Shown: positions 21,541 through 31,651 of the stretch, one piece after another
Numbering within the stretch: the stretch's first letter is position 1
How the letters are laid out: every line of letters starts with the position of its first letter
Assembly (NCBI GenBank): GCA_022606425.2
Contig: JAHDVF020000875.1
Coordinates: 186,001-250,000 of the forward strand
Direction of reading: 5' to 3'
DNA length: 64,000 nt
Source: Lepidostoma basale
Taxonomy: Eukaryota > Arthropoda > Insecta > Trichoptera > Lepidostomatidae
Notes under the pieces: model-generated
Told to the model about the DNA's origin: nothing
Databases searched by the model: none
What the model saw: the letters and a program-made list of their open reading frames with translations, nothing else
Translations under genes and position numbers: made by a program

Positions 21541-24500
21541 ATGCCTACTGGTGGCGATGAGGTCCGCAACCCATCACACCGCATCTCCCGCAGGGGCGAA
21601 CAGAGAAGGGTGGAGTGCCGCATCGGTACATGGAATATAAGGGGAGGTATGGAAGGAAAGTTGAATGAGATGTGTGCAGAAATGGATAATAAGTGTTTAG
21701 ATGTTTTATGTGTGACTGAATGTATGATGAAAGAGTGTGGTTCCTTGGAGCATGCGGATAAGCTTGTTCTGTGGTCGGGTGTGCCGAATGACCACAGAGC
21801 ATGCCAAGGCGTGGCGGCGGTGCTAGCTCCAAGGATGGTAGAATGTATGAAAGGTTATAAATGTGTTAGCCCAAGACTCATGTGGATTCGCTTCAAGATC
21901 GGGTTAACAAGAGTTTTCCTTTTAATTGGATACGCCCCTGGTAACAACGAAAATGAGGCGAGTAAAGATGAGTTTTGGGACAAAGTGAGAGAGACATTGG
22001 TGTGTAAGAGTGAAAACGAAAGATTGATAATAGCAGGTGATATGAACGGTTGGGTGGGAATCCGTAGGAGTGGGTACGAGGAATGTCTGGGTACGTTTGG
22101 TGATAGACGAATAAATGATAATGGAAGGAGACTGCTTGAATTGTGTATAGAATGGGGTCTCATTGTATCAAATACCATCTTCGATCATAAGAGAATCCAT
22201 CTCTTTACTTGGGAAAGAGGATTTGAAAGGTCCATTATAGATTACGTCATTGTAGACTCTAGATTACGGGCGGATACTGTTGATTCAAGGGTCTTCAGGG
22301 GAGCCGAACTGGAAACGGATCATTTTTTAGTAGTGGCAAAAGTGATCTTATTCCGGGGATGGCGAACCAGAAGAAGCAAAACAGTAGCCGCACCGACTAG
22401 AGTCAAAGTTGAAAAACTGCAAAACAATGACGTAAGAAATAATTTCGTAAGAAAAGTGAAAGATAGATTGAGTGAGCGGGATGTAAGTGAGTTGAGTATT
22501 GACGAGACCTGGAAATACTTGAAGGAGAGTTTGTGTGAATCAGCGAAAGAATCGTGTGGTGTGTGTGTACAAGGAAGAAGGAAAGGGGATGCATGGTGGA
22601 ATGATGACGTAAAGATTGCTGTTAAAGAGAAGAAAGATGCTTGGTTGAATATGTTGTCGATAAATAAGAATGACAGAGTTAAGTATGAAAGAGCAAAAGA
22701 TTTGTATAAGGTATGCAAGAAGAGAGTGAAGTCGGTAGTGAAAGCGCGGAAAGAAAAGCTGAAGGAGGAAGAAGGGCTCAAAATGACAAACAACTTCCAA
22801 GCAAATTTAAAAATGTTTTGGAAAGAAGTTAAAAAAGCCCGAAATCCTCCTGATAGTGGATGTGTGAAAGCAATTTTAGACAACGAGGGAAGAATGTTAA
22901 CGGAGAGTAAGATCATACAAGAAAGATGGATGGAATATTTTAAGGAGATGTATGGTGGTGATACAAGCGTGATCGAAAGAATAACAGCTAGTGCAAGTGC
23001 GGGACCTATGAATGATAATATTGAAAAAATAAGTACGAATGAGATGAAAAGATCCGTGAGTGCAATGAAAAATGGAAAAGCTGTTGGGTTTGATTGTATT
23101 GCCATAGACTTTATTAAAAGCGGTGGCGAAGTGGTTTCTACATGGTTATGTAAGTTATTTAACCAGTGCTTGGAGGAGGGATATACGCCGCTAGACTGGA
23201 GGAGAGCAGTAATTATGCCCCTGTACAAAGAAAAAGGATCGCGTATGGAATGTGGAAACCACAGAGCTATTAGTCTTTTGAGTGTCGTTGGTAAAGTCTA
23301 TGGCAGAATTTTAATAGAAAGAGTAAGAAAATTGACGAGTGACAAAGTTTGGGATGTGCAAGGTGCCTTTATGAATGGCAGAGGATGTATGGATCAAATT
23401 TTTGGACTTCGTACATTGACAGAGAAGTTTCTGGCCAAAAATCGCAAACTTTTCTGTGCGTTTGTCGACTTACAAAAAGCATATGATTACGTTAATAGAG
23501 AAAAGTTGTGGAAAATATTGTCTGAATATGGAATAAGTACAAAACTGATCACGGCCATTAAGTCGCTATACACGGAAAGCACTGCTAGTGTCAGAGTAAA
23601 CGGAGATCTTACAGCCTGGTTTGATATCAATAAAGGTGTCAAACAAGGTTGCGTAATGTCCCCGTGGTTATTTAATCTGTATATGGACAATTGTATGAAA
23701 GAGCTGAAAGGGTTGGATGTAGGTGCCAAAATGAGCGGAGTGTCAGTAAGCTGTCTCGTGTATGCGGATGACGCTGTCCTACTTGCTAACAACGAGCATG
23801 AACTACAAGTCCTGGTGAATTGTATGTATGAGGTATGCATGCGAAATGATCTGATGATGAATGTTAATAAGTCCAAGGTAATGATTTTTGAAAAGGAAGA
23901 AACCACGACAGTCTGCAACATTAGCGTGAATGGTGAAAACTTGGAGCAAGTAGTTGAGTTTGTGTATTTAGGTAGTATGTTTACAAGAGATGGGAGAGTG
24001 GAGAGGGATATTGAAAGAAGGGTTGGGGCAGGCAACAAAGTGAATGGTGCACTTAAAGTTGTCATCGCAAACAAAAACCTATCCAAAAAAGCTAGAATGG
24101 CAGTGCACAATGGTGTTCTTCTACCGACCCTTATGTATGGAAGCGAAGCATGGAACTGGCAAAAGAAGGATGAAAGTAGAATAAATGCAGTAGAAATGAG
24201 ATCTCTTAGACGAATGTGTGGATACTCTGTGTATGATAGAGTGTCGAATGAAAATATAAGAAGTGAATGCGGTGCGAATGATGGTGTCATGAACAAAATA
24301 ATGAAAGGATCATTAAGATGGTTTGGACATATGGAAAGAATGAATGAAGAAAGAATGGTAAAAAAATTATATGTTAATGATGTAAATGGTACCAGAAATA
24401 GAGGAAGACCAAGGAAAACGTGGCACGATCAAATAAATCAAATATTGAATGTCGGCCATGTGAGGAGTCAGAGAAATCGACGCGCGTGCATGACACGATG

Positions 24501-24591
24501 TATGAATGTTGAGGAAGCGAGAGAAATATGTCAGGAAAGAAAGGTGTGGCAGTCCATTCTTTCTGCCTACCCTTTCGGGGAGACGGCGTGA
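21541..24591 (+). CDS. RTE-type endonuclease/reverse transcriptase polyprotein
   Basis: The 1016-codon frame from the ATG at 21541 has no internal stop; an in-frame stop lies at 21502. The first ~250 residues are an apurinic-type endonuclease: GTWNIRGG (metal site), TECMM, GYAPGNN, IIAGDMNGWVG, SIIDYVIVDSR and ELETDHFLV (terminal D-H). The RT follows: KNGKAVGFDCI, LYKEKGSRMECGNHRAISLL, FVDLQKAYDYVNREKLW (first catalytic Asp), GVKQGCVMSPWLFN and CLVYADDAVLLAN (catalytic YADD). The thumb and C-terminus include EFVYLGSMF, LMYGSEAWNW, LRWFGHMER, GRPRKTWHDQI and ILSAYPFGETA. The enzyme would nick target DNA and copy its own RNA at the nick. A few substitutions at usually conserved sites (GNHRAISL for the common DYRGISL, GAFMNGRG for GFRPGRG) may reflect the family or decay. 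No upstream promoter was recognised. Confidence 0.93.
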   Translation: MPTGGDEVRNPSHRISRRGEQRRVECRIGTWNIRGGMEGKLNEMCAEMDNKCLDVLCVTECMMKECGSLEHADKLVLWSGVPNDHRACQGVAAVLAPRMVECMKGYKCVSPRLMWIRFKIGLTRVFLLIGYAPGNNENEASKDEFWDKVRETLVCKSENERLIIAGDMNGWVGIRRSGYEECLGTFGDRRINDNGRRLLELCIEWGLIVSNTIFDHKRIHLFTWERGFERSIIDYVIVDSRLRADTVDSRVFRGAELETDHFLVVAKVILFRGWRTRRSKTVAAPTRVKVEKLQNNDVRNNFVRKVKDRLSERDVSELSIDETWKYLKESLCESAKESCGVCVQGRRKGDAWWNDDVKIAVKEKKDAWLNMLSINKNDRVKYERAKDLYKVCKKRVKSVVKARKEKLKEEEGLKMTNNFQANLKMFWKEVKKARNPPDSGCVKAILDNEGRMLTESKIIQERWMEYFKEMYGGDTSVIERITASASAGPMNDNIEKISTNEMKRSVSAMKNGKAVGFDCIAIDFIKSGGEVVSTWLCKLFNQCLEEGYTPLDWRRAVIMPLYKEKGSRMECGNHRAISLLSVVGKVYGRILIERVRKLTSDKVWDVQGAFMNGRGCMDQIFGLRTLTEKFLAKNRKLFCAFVDLQKAYDYVNREKLWKILSEYGISTKLITAIKSLYTESTASVRVNGDLTAWFDINKGVKQGCVMSPWLFNLYMDNCMKELKGLDVGAKMSGVSVSCLVYADDAVLLANNEHELQVLVNCMYEVCMRNDLMMNVNKSKVMIFEKEETTTVCNISVNGENLEQVVEFVYLGSMFTRDGRVERDIERRVGAGNKVNGALKVVIANKNLSKKARMAVHNGVLLPTLMYGSEAWNWQKKDESRINAVEMRSLRRMCGYSVYDRVSNENIRSECGANDGVMNKIMKGSLRWFGHMERMNEERMVKKLYVNDVNGTRNRGRPRKTWHDQINQILNVGHVRSQRNRRACMTRCMNVEEAREICQERKVWQSILSAYPFGETA

Positions 24592-24618
24592 TGGTTAGTT
24601 AGTTAGTTAGTTAGTTAT
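21541..24618 (+). mobile_element. RTE-A non-LTR retrotransposon, apparently full coding length
   Basis: One long ORF is followed, after its stop codon, by only tgg and then five TTAG-type repeats (24594-24618). A nearly absent 3' UTR with a short simple-repeat tail is typical of the RTE clade. The 5' boundary is not certain: the deletion derivative at 6443-6583 begins in the text found at about 21553, so the element may start near there or a little upstream. Confidence 0.85.
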
Positions 24619-24655
24619 GTTGTTGGTAGAAGACAGTTGTCCTGGCTGCGAAACA

Positions 24656-24800
24656 TCAAATCATATCAAATCAAATCAAATCAGTTTATTATCTCAACAA
24701 CATAACAACCAATATTAATGTTTAATGCATCTATTGAGTACAGGTAAAATATAATATATACAACATAATACCAGGAACGAATAAGAGATGGTTCGACATT
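24656..24800 (-). repeat. dispersed repeat B (retroelement-like 3' end)
   Basis: Matches 36620-36775 in reverse, including the complement of cctggtattatgttgta and of aataaactgatttgatttga. On the minus strand it ends in an aataaa signal and GATTT repeats, like a retroposon tail. A weak hammerhead-like string (gtagaagacagttgtc ... gctgcgaaacatc) lies just before it at 24626-24656. Confidence 0.6.
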
Positions 24801-24811
24801 TAACATAAGAG

Positions 24812-24915
24812 AATGGACAGGGATGAACAGAGTTGAGAACCTGTTTTAATTGGCGCAGGACAGAAATGCCTTCACTGCAGTGATCGCCAACGTTGGGGGG
24901 GACCTGACACGGCAC
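24812..24915 (+). mobile_element. LINE C-terminus fragment (LINE-J)
   Basis: Reads IREWTGMNRVENLF, then LAQDRNAFTAVIANVGGD. It matches the minus-strand copy at 33545-33670 (REWTGIGTVEELFRTAQDR...). AQDR followed by a short hydrophobic end is the usual last part of such LINE proteins. Confidence 0.6.
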
Positions 24916-24925
24916 CAATAGCTAA

Positions 24926-24998
24926 GTGGCTGAGTGGATAGCTTACCTTCACTATAGCCGGCTGATCTCCGGTTCAAATCTCGCGTCTTGAGCTTTGT
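24926..24998 (+). mobile_element. tRNA-like sequence, SINE head or tRNA pseudogene
   Basis: tggctgagtgg fits an A box and ggttcaaatctcg fits a B box 40 bp later. The flanks do not form an acceptor stem and no body of the main SINE follows, so a functional tRNA is unlikely. Confidence 0.45.
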
Positions 24999-25094
24999 TT
25001 TTAAAGTAATTTGGTGATATTGAAACGATCATTTTCATCATTCGATTTGTTGCTACATCAAAATAAGAGTATAAATATTTTTTTTGTAAATAGA

Positions 25095-25385
25095 TGTTAT
25101 GAGTATAATAAATACGAATGAAAACATGTTTTCTGGAATTTTTATTATATTTCATGTGAATGACATGTTTCACCTGCCTAAGGCATTATCAAATGTAGCA
25201 CTATAGTACATTTGCTACATATGATGATACTTTAGACTTGCTACATTTTTTGCTATACTACTAGCTACATTTGATAATGCCTTAGATAGGCGAAACGTGT
25301 CATTCACATAAAATATTATAAAATAAAATTTGTATGAAACAGACGTTTATTTAATATGGAGTTTTACATAATTGTTCAAGAAACA
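25095..25385. repeat. palindromic foldback repeat, near complete
   Basis: Left arm runs from aatacgaatgaaaaca to ctaaggcattatcaaatgta. Right arm mirrors it from acatttgataatgccttaga to aaacagacg, and then continues into the outer end tggagttttaca-taattgttcaagaaac. A 70-bp spacer lies between. Each arm has GAAAC next to a short stem, a decayed hammerhead-like core. Confidence 0.8.
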
Positions 25386-25902
25386 ATACATAAGTTATAC
25401 GAGTATGTATGCATTGATTCAACACTCGTTGATGTCGGAGTTAAAATTCATTTGAGCTTCTACGCTATCGTGAATTCAAAAGTCTCCTTCACGTTGATCT
25501 TATCAAATCCTGTTCTGGATGCGAATCTCTTACGCAATATATTATAAGAAGAGTGATGCAGTTGACGGGAGGGAGACAGATTGCAACCGGTTCCCCGGGA
25601 GAGAAGTCTCTACAGATCTCGGGGGAACACTTGCAATTTGCAATCCTTTTGTTCAGTGAAACGAAGAGTTCGATTCTCAAGCTACATACTTAAACCAAAT
25701 GTATCGCGTAGGTTTCTACAAGAAAATATTTTAGTTACAATATACATATTTTTTTCTAAACTATTATTAAAAATAAGAACATTTTCAATTTAACGAAAAC
25801 TAGGGCAAGCCCAGATTCATCAGAGAAATATAATTAAATTGAACAATGTTTATTACTTTGTAAACAACACTAACATTATTTAAAAAAAATAATAAAAATA
25901 CA

Positions 25903-25934
25903 GAGATTTTTCGCCCACAGAAGTCCCTCATCAG
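25903..25934 (-). ncRNA. hammerhead-ribozyme-like motif
   Basis: On the minus strand: CTGATGA, a GGGACTTCTGTGGGC segment in the stem II position, then GAAA and AATCTC. A related string is at 56850-56875. Stem II pairing is imperfect and there is no clean GTC site, so this is likely a decayed copy. Confidence 0.35.
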
Positions 25935-26054
25935 TGTTGTTAGTTTTTGTGTATACAAAATAAATATGATATTTAAACAAGTTTTTCATGAATATGGTCA
26001 GTTTTGACAGATATCAAAATTAATTTTTGAACGTTTATGCATTTGAAATAACAA

Positions 26055-26485
26055 ATAACTAAGTGGTGAAGGCGTGGACAATGACAGCGAAATCCGCAGA
26101 GAGACTGGATACTTTTGAGAGAAGGGTGCTGCCCAGAATTCTGGGACCTGTGAATAATGGTGAAGGCTGGAGAGTGTGGCATAATGACGAGCTGTACCAT
26201 ATTTACCAAGCTCCCAGTCTCGAAGGGCCGGTCACATGCAGAGGATGCCGTCATCGCGAACCCCAAAAAGATTGCTGGAGTGGCACCTAGGTGGTAGAAG
26301 ACCAATTGGACGGCCAAGGCTGCGATGAGAGATTGAAGTTGGGAGAGATGGGGCGAAATTGTTATGAGTGTCAGTTTGGAGGGTCGAAGCGGAGGACAGG
26401 AGAAGTTGGAGGCGAAGAATACTGGAGGCTAAGGCTCGATATGGACCGTAGGGCCATCGAAGAAGAAGAAGAAGAAATCTAAAAT
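26055..26485 (+). mobile_element. LINE RT C-terminus fragment (LINE-I)
   Basis: Frame-shifted coding text: KAWTMTAKSAERLDTFERRVLPRILGP, WRVWHNDELYHIYQ, then GHMQRMPSSRTPKK and IGRPRLR. The ERL-TFERK-LR-I-GP, N-ELY-LY and GH-ARM--RIPKK series is the known C-terminus of a widespread RTE-like LINE group. At least three frameshifts or stops. Confidence 0.75.
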
Positions 26486-26744
26486 AATATTTTAAAATTC
26501 TTATTGGGGTCCAGGTGTTAATTTTGCAACAAAGGAAATAAATAAATTATTGGACTTTTATAATATTTACTTTTATAATAATTTATTTGATTATTTATTA
26601 TATTTTCTTTATTTGTATTTGCATTTTTAATTTCTAAAATCTCTTAGATTATTCAAAGTTATATTTCTATTATTAATATGTAAAATTTCAACGCCATTAG
26701 CTTTATTGAATGAATGATCTTATAGTTAATATAATTAATACCGC

Positions 26745-26885
26745 GTGGGAGCCGGTGGCTGGTAGGTAGTGAGGAAGCAGACCTCATCTTGGGATTTTTA
26801 TCGATTTGTCTTCATTACTGATATGCATTGGTAACGAGAAAACTATCTACTAAGCTATAAATATAAACAGTTCAAATTATATTCA
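26745..26885. repeat. dispersed repeat, copy 1
   Basis: Shares acctcatcttggga-ttttatc, atttgtcttcattac and agctataa-tataaacag with 31930-32070. No domain or terminal structure seen. Confidence 0.6.
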
Positions 26886-26888
26886 TAC

Positions 26889-27285
26889 TAACTAACTAAT
26901 TAACCATCACGCCGTCTATCCGAAGGGGTAGACAGAAATAATGGACCGCTAGATTGTTCTTTCCTGATATACTTATCTCCATTCCTCAACATTCATAGAT
27001 CGTGTCATGCATGGACGTCAATTTTGTCTACTCCTCACGCGGCCGACATTAAATCGGGTGGTGGTCTAGGGGATAGAACGCTTAGCTCCTGATCCAGGGG
27101 ACTTGGATTCGAGTCTGGACCCGACCAGATTCCTTCTTCATAATAATGATATATTTTCTGTTCATATCAAAGATTGTAAAATAAATTCTAATATCATTGG
27201 TTCAAATCATTGGTCTTTAAAAAATCATTGATTTGATCGTGCCACAGTTTCCAGGTTTTTCTTCCTCTTTTTTTGTGGCAAGGTC
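26889..27285 (-). mobile_element. RTE-A 3' fragment split by an insertion
   Basis: The tail complement (actaactaactaattaacc) and C-terminus occupy 26889-27056. After a tRNA-like insert the element resumes at about 27216 with tgatttgatcgtgccac-gtttcc-ggtttttcttcc, which is the next part of RTE-A. Confidence 0.8.
27057..27215 (+). mobile_element. tRNA-headed short insertion in RTE-A
   Basis: tggtctaggggat fits an A box and ggattcgagtctgg a B box, with the rough spacing of a tRNA. The AT-rich rest (to about 27215) ends near a gattga repeat. It interrupts RTE-A, so it is younger than that copy. It is not the same SINE as 29921-30155. Confidence 0.55.
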
Positions 27286-27590
27286 TTCTTCTTTATTGTG
27301 TCAATAGCAAACTAATTTTTCAGGAATGGTCCTAAAAGTATCACATCTCTCTTATTTTGATGGATGGATTGGCCTACTTTGTGTCGTTTTCAGGAGCTCT
27401 GGGTGTTATAGTAACACCACACGTGGAGGCGTATTCCTTGCATCTATGCTATTGGTATTGTGGTGGAAGATTTTACCGACCTTGTGTTGTTTTCAAGGGC
27501 GCCGGGATATGACAGTATTTTTGTTGCCTCATAATCAATCGGGCAGCAGCATTGAATACGCTTATACAGATATATAGAATGGATCCCGCA
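27283..27590 (+). repeat. dispersed repeat, copy 2
   Basis: Relative of 6173-6365; the ggtggaag-ttt-ccgac-tt-tgt block even occurs twice in this copy. Parent element unknown. Confidence 0.5.
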
Positions 27591-28000
27591 TAAGGTCGTC
27601 TTCTTTCAAGTTTTGACTGTTTGACTTTGGAATTTGAGGAAGTAACAAAAGAAAGAGATGTCACCCGATCTTAACCTAGTGAAACATTTCCAAAGCTTGC
27701 GGGAAAATAAACTGTTCCATCTGATTACAATAGTAAACGCCCTTGAGATGGACGGAACCGGTTTGGATATAATATAATATGCTACTACCCTCCGCTCTTG
27801 TCTGTTGTGCCACGCGTGACACTTGGCTACTCCTTTTGTGTGGAGCGTCTCTACAACTCCTGTATTGTCCGTCTATTACGTCATAACATTAAATATTTCT
27901 ATAAACTGACAAATAGTATATTAAAAAAAAATAATTAACTAACCATCAACGGTCGTCATTTTTTCCAACTTTGAAAAATATCACTTTTTAGCAATTGATT
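27591..28000. other. unassigned DNA, no gene seen
   Basis: A GC-richer patch at 27790-27890 carries no motif I can name. Confidence 0.4.
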
Positions 28001-28002
28001 AA

Positions 28003-28860
28003 AACAAACAAACCATCACGCCGTTTCCTCGTAGAGGTAGGCATTGAAAATGGACCGCCACACTACTCTTTCTTGACACACCTCTCTAGCTTCCTCCACA
28101 TTCATACAACGAGTCATACACGCACGTCGATTCTTTATATTTGCTTCTAACATGACCAACCATTAAAATTTGATTAATTTGGTCATGCCATGTTTTCCTC
28201 GGTCTGCCTTGACTCCGTATTCCATTTATATCATTAACGTATACTTTCTTAGCCATTCTTTCTCCATCTATGCGCCCCATATGTCCGAACCAACGCAGCG
28301 ATTCTTTCATGTTCATGTTTGTTCATAATACCTTCTTCCGCTCTACATTCCTTTCTTATATCAGCATTTGAGATTCTGTCGTATATCGTTCTACACACAT
28401 ACGTCTTAGGGACCTCATGTCTACTGCATTTATTCTGCTCTCTTCCTTCTTCTGCCAGTTCCATGATTCGTTTCCACATATTAGGGTTCGGACCAGAACT
28501 CCACTGTGAACGGTCGTTTTCGTTTTCATTGATAAATTATTGTTTCCAATAACTATTTTTAAAGCTCCATTTGCTTTGTTCCTCGCACCAACTCGCAACG
28601 ATTGAACAACCATGGAGACATCACGCAGCCCTGCATAACACCCTTGATTATTTGTCATGACATGTTTATCGACTTATTTTTTCCATACAAATTTAACCAT
28701 TCTTCCATCATTGATTCGTTTCATTGGTCCAAGCCGTCTACCTCACCCTTTTTAAATTTTTATGAAGACGCATTTGTCTGCCTTACGTTCCTACTTTATT
28801 CCTTTCAGTATTCAATCATATTATACATCGTCTTTCCGCATATTTTTCTTATTTAATTTA
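28003..28860 (-). mobile_element. RTE-B fragment, C-terminal half of RT
   Basis: On the minus strand, in broken frames: a GVMQGC-MSPWLFN-like RT block near 28600-28640, RVGARNKANGALKIVIGNNNLS, NESWNWQKKEESRINAVDMRSLRRMC, ESLRWFGHMGR and GRPRKTWHDQINQIL, then the RTE-B end and a gttt-type tail. The catalytic YADD region is deleted. Beyond about 28660 homology is faint. Confidence 0.8.
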
Positions 28861-28985
28861 ATTTCTATTCCATTTATCATACGTTCATCCTTCATTGACT
28901 AGCTCCAAGCTTTAATTTAATATACATATATGGGTAGGCAATAATAGTTTATATAAACATAGTTTCCATTTGTAGTAAAAAAAGA

Positions 28986-29490
28986 ACAAATATGACAGTA
29001 TTCCAAACGCTGGTATCAGGAAGAAATGTAGGGTGAAAGAAATTAATTTAACCAAAATACTGTTCTATCCAGATCTATTGGCCCCAATCAGTGTCAAATA
29101 CCGTTCTCTGGACCATGGCAGGCGAAAAGCCAATCAGAGAACAAGTCGGCACCCAGCCTGCATCGCTCAGGGCGCACTAGACTGGTCCCCAATGGGGGGA
29201 ACGAGGAAACGAGGCCGACCTAGAGCCACCAGGAGAAGAGCCCTGCGGGACGAGGTCTGGGATGATTAGTCATCAGGCATGCGATGGAGTCGGGTGGAGA
29301 AGGTGAAGGGAGTGCAGAGTCGAGGAAGACATTAATCACACTTTAAAGGTCGGTCATATTAGCCGTAAGAATCGACATATTTATGACTCGTTGTATGAAA
29401 AAAGGAGGAAACGAATGAGGTTAGTCCAGAGTAGAGTGGTGTGACAGTACTTTGTCTATGCCTGACGCTCCGCGGAAACGGCGTAATGGT
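28986..29490 (+). mobile_element. RTE-B fragment split by a LINE-K insertion
   Basis: 28986-29043 gives YDS-PNAGIRKKCRVKE; 29318-29490 resumes with RGRH-SHFKGRSY-type text and ends ccgcggaaacggcgtaatgg-tttg. The middle is another LINE piece (29140-29317). Confidence 0.65.
29140..29317 (+). mobile_element. LINE fragment (LINE-K)
   Basis: Reads GTRKRGRPRATRRRALRDEVWDD and then an RH-ACDGVGWRR-like tail. The GKRKRGRP-TTWRR motif is a LINE C-terminus. The same text on the minus strand is at 61765-61945. Confidence 0.65.
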
Positions 29491-29920
29491 TTGCTTGTAA
29501 CACAATAAGGCAATGGCCGTCGCATCCTTCCAGCAGCTGAGAACAGGACTTGCTCGTGCCGTGAAAACTTTAAAGGCTATAAAATCTCGGGTAAGTCACC
29601 CGGGACGCCGCGAGACACAAGATATTTGAGTACAGGCAGTGTGGAGTGCTGGTTATTATGTTGCGGAGTGTTTGTTTTCGTTTTAGTTATCCCAAGGTAC
29701 TTGACCTTTGGGCGGGAGAATCGCCGGGGCCCGGGTACGGTCTCAATTCCCGGGGTCGGTACATTGCTAACCTGTTGTGCAGCCTCGCAGACCAAAGGAC
29801 AACAAACTGCTCGTCTTGCTGGACAAACTATAATATTGTATTATATAATACACACTGTTAGGGATTGCGAGATATTTGTTATTAATAACTACTTCGATTT
29901 TGATAAGGGTTTCGTGGTTT
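29491..29920. other. unassigned DNA with a possible small exon
   Basis: An ATG at 29513 opens 26 codons (MAVASFQQLRTGLARAVKTL...) that run exactly to a consensus splice donor, CGG|GTAAGT at 29588-29596. There is no homologue that I recognise. A ttcccggggtcgg string at 29747-29759 resembles a tRNA B box. No gene model can be built. Confidence 0.3.
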
Positions 29921-30155
29921 GACAACCTTCGTGGCTGAGTGGAAAGTGTTTTGACTGGCACACCGAAGGTTCGATTTCCGGTGATGGCAGTGTGATTATC
30001 ACACTGTTTTTGGTCTGGTGTAAAATTCACGTGACAATAAAATGGCGAAAGATTAGCTACCTATCACATGTCACGAGAATCAATATGATAGCTTTACCCT
30101 TTACACCAATTTGGCTCATGCTGTCATGGTGTAAAGAGCGATTCAACAAATTAAT
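29921..30155 (+). mobile_element. tRNA-derived SINE, full length (3' type I)
   Basis: Head with A box tggctgagtgg and B box ggttcgatttcc, body with gtgtgattatcacactg, tctggtgtaaaattcacgtg and ctatcacatgtcacgagaa, then the gagcgattcaacaaa end and an ataata tail. Reference copy for this family in the window. Confidence 0.88.
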
Positions 30156-30690
30156 AATAATAAAAGTAATGTATATATTTGTTTTTTTTTTTTACCATCA
30201 TTTCATGTGTCTAGACCTTGTTTTTTGTTTTAATTCAAGGTTTTTGTCGGTATTTATATTACAGCATGTATTTATTATTGCTAATGATGTTAGCCTTAAT
30301 ATTAGTTTTTTCAAATATTAATGAGATTTAGCTAGGCATAACATGTCACTTTCATGAAATATATTAAAACTTCTATAAAAAGGACGTTTAAATTGATGTA
30401 ATAGAACTATTATGATTAATTTTATTATTGTATTATACATATAAATACAAGTTATTTTTTATATATACATATATGTGTATATATTTTTATCTTATTAAAT
30501 TGTGCCGTTTAGATTAGTGTAAATAATCAATAATGAATATTTTAACCACATTAAATAATATTTAAAAAAAAAACAGCTTGCGTAAATCTTCAATCTTATT
30601 TTGTTGCACTAAACATATTACACTTTACCGTAATGATTTCAAATACAATAACAACATTTTTTGACACTTAAGATTGCTATTAAAATAAAT
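30156..30690. other. unassigned AT-rich DNA
   Basis: A very decayed foldback arm (aggcataacatgtcac... aaaacttctata) is at 30325-30390. Nothing else recognised. Confidence 0.4.
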
Positions 30691-30691
30691 A

Positions 30692-30835
30692 TGAACTTAT
30701 TTATTGTTTCTTGAACAATGATGTAAAACTCCATATCAAATATCTTCTGTCTGAATGCCTTAGACAGGCGAAACACGTCATTCGCATAAAATATAATAAA
30801 ACTTCTAGAAAACAGACGTTTTCATCCACGAATAA
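30692..30835. repeat. foldback-family repeat, centre deleted
   Basis: Outer end (tttcttgaacaatgatgtaa) joined to the right arm (atgccttagacaggcgaaac, acgtcattcgcataaaatat, aaacagacg). Confidence 0.75.
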
Positions 30836-30844
30836 TAAGTACAC

Positions 30845-31035
30845 TCTTCTTCTTCTCCGGTCTCAATCTAAAAATTGGTCTGCAGCAAGGCGACGCATCT
30901 CCTCCTCCACTCCGCTCTGTCCTCGGCAACTCTCTTCAACTCCGCATAAGAGGTGCAGCCCATATCTCGGCAAGTCTGGTCTAGGTACTCTCCTCTGCCA
31001 ATCCATCCCTCGACCATTCCCTCCAATACATCATG
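30845..31035 (-). mobile_element. LINE C-terminus fragment (LINE-E)
   Basis: On the minus strand: RQLCRDMGCTSYAELKRVAEDRAEWRR, close to the copies at 52185-52445 (minus) and 54664-55135 (plus). The end has IETG-like residues and a gaagaag tail. Confidence 0.7.
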
Positions 31036-31131
31036 TAAGTACACTCAGTCTCATGATAACACACGAGCAAAATATGGTGATGACTTTGTAATAAAGGAAT
31101 GATACAAAAATTCGTCAAGAATAATTGAAAG

Positions 31132-31651
31132 TAACTAACTAACCATCACGCCGTCTCCCCGAAGGGGTAGGCAGAAAGAATGGATTGCCACACTTTTCTT
31201 TCCTGACATATTTCTCTCGCTTCCTTAACATTCATACATCGTGTCATGCACGCGCGTCGATTTCTCTGACTCCTCACATGGCCGACATTCAATATTTGAT
31301 TTATTTGATCGTGCCACGTTTTCCTCGGTCTTCCTCTATTTCTGGTTCCATTTACATCATTAACATATAATTATTTACCATTCTTTCTTCATTCATTCTT
31401 TCCATATGTCCAAACCATCTTAATGATCCTTTCATTATTTTGTTCATAACACCATCATTCGCACCGCATTCACTTTTTATATTTTCATTCGACACTCTAT
31501 CATACACAGAGTATCCACACATTCGTCTAAGAGATCGCATTTCTACTGCATTTATTCTACTGCATTTATTCTACTTTCATCCTTCTTTTGCCAGTTCCAT
31601 GCTTCTCTTCCATACATAAGGTTCGGTAGAAGAACACCATTGTGCACTGCC
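31132..31651 (-). mobile_element. RTE-A 3' fragment, about 500 bp
   Basis: Tail complement aactaactaaccatcacg, then nearly clean C-terminal text back to the AVHNGVLLPNLMYGREAWNW region. It shares GYSVYDRVSNENIKSECG with the intact copy. A 15-bp tandem duplication (tctactgcatttatt) sits at 31540-31569. Confidence 0.88.

Noticed and set aside
22320..23228. 302-codon minus-strand open frame
   Set aside because: It lies antisense to the RTE-A coding sequence, is serine/leucine-rich as expected of a shadow frame, and has no motif of its own.
23487..24296. 269-codon minus-strand open frame
   Set aside because: Antisense shadow of the RTE-A reverse transcriptase. The same antisense text recurs wherever RTE copies lie.
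24594..24618. telomere-like repeat
   Set aside because: The unit is TTAG, not the insect TTAGG, and it is the tail of the RTE-A element directly after its stop codon.
24926..24998. possible functional tRNA gene
   Set aside because: A- and B-box-like strings are present, but no acceptor stem or proper anticodon arm can be drawn. A SINE head or pseudogene is more likely.
27057..27130. possible functional tRNA gene
   Set aside because: It interrupts an RTE-A copy and continues into AT-rich SINE-like text. The arms do not all pair.
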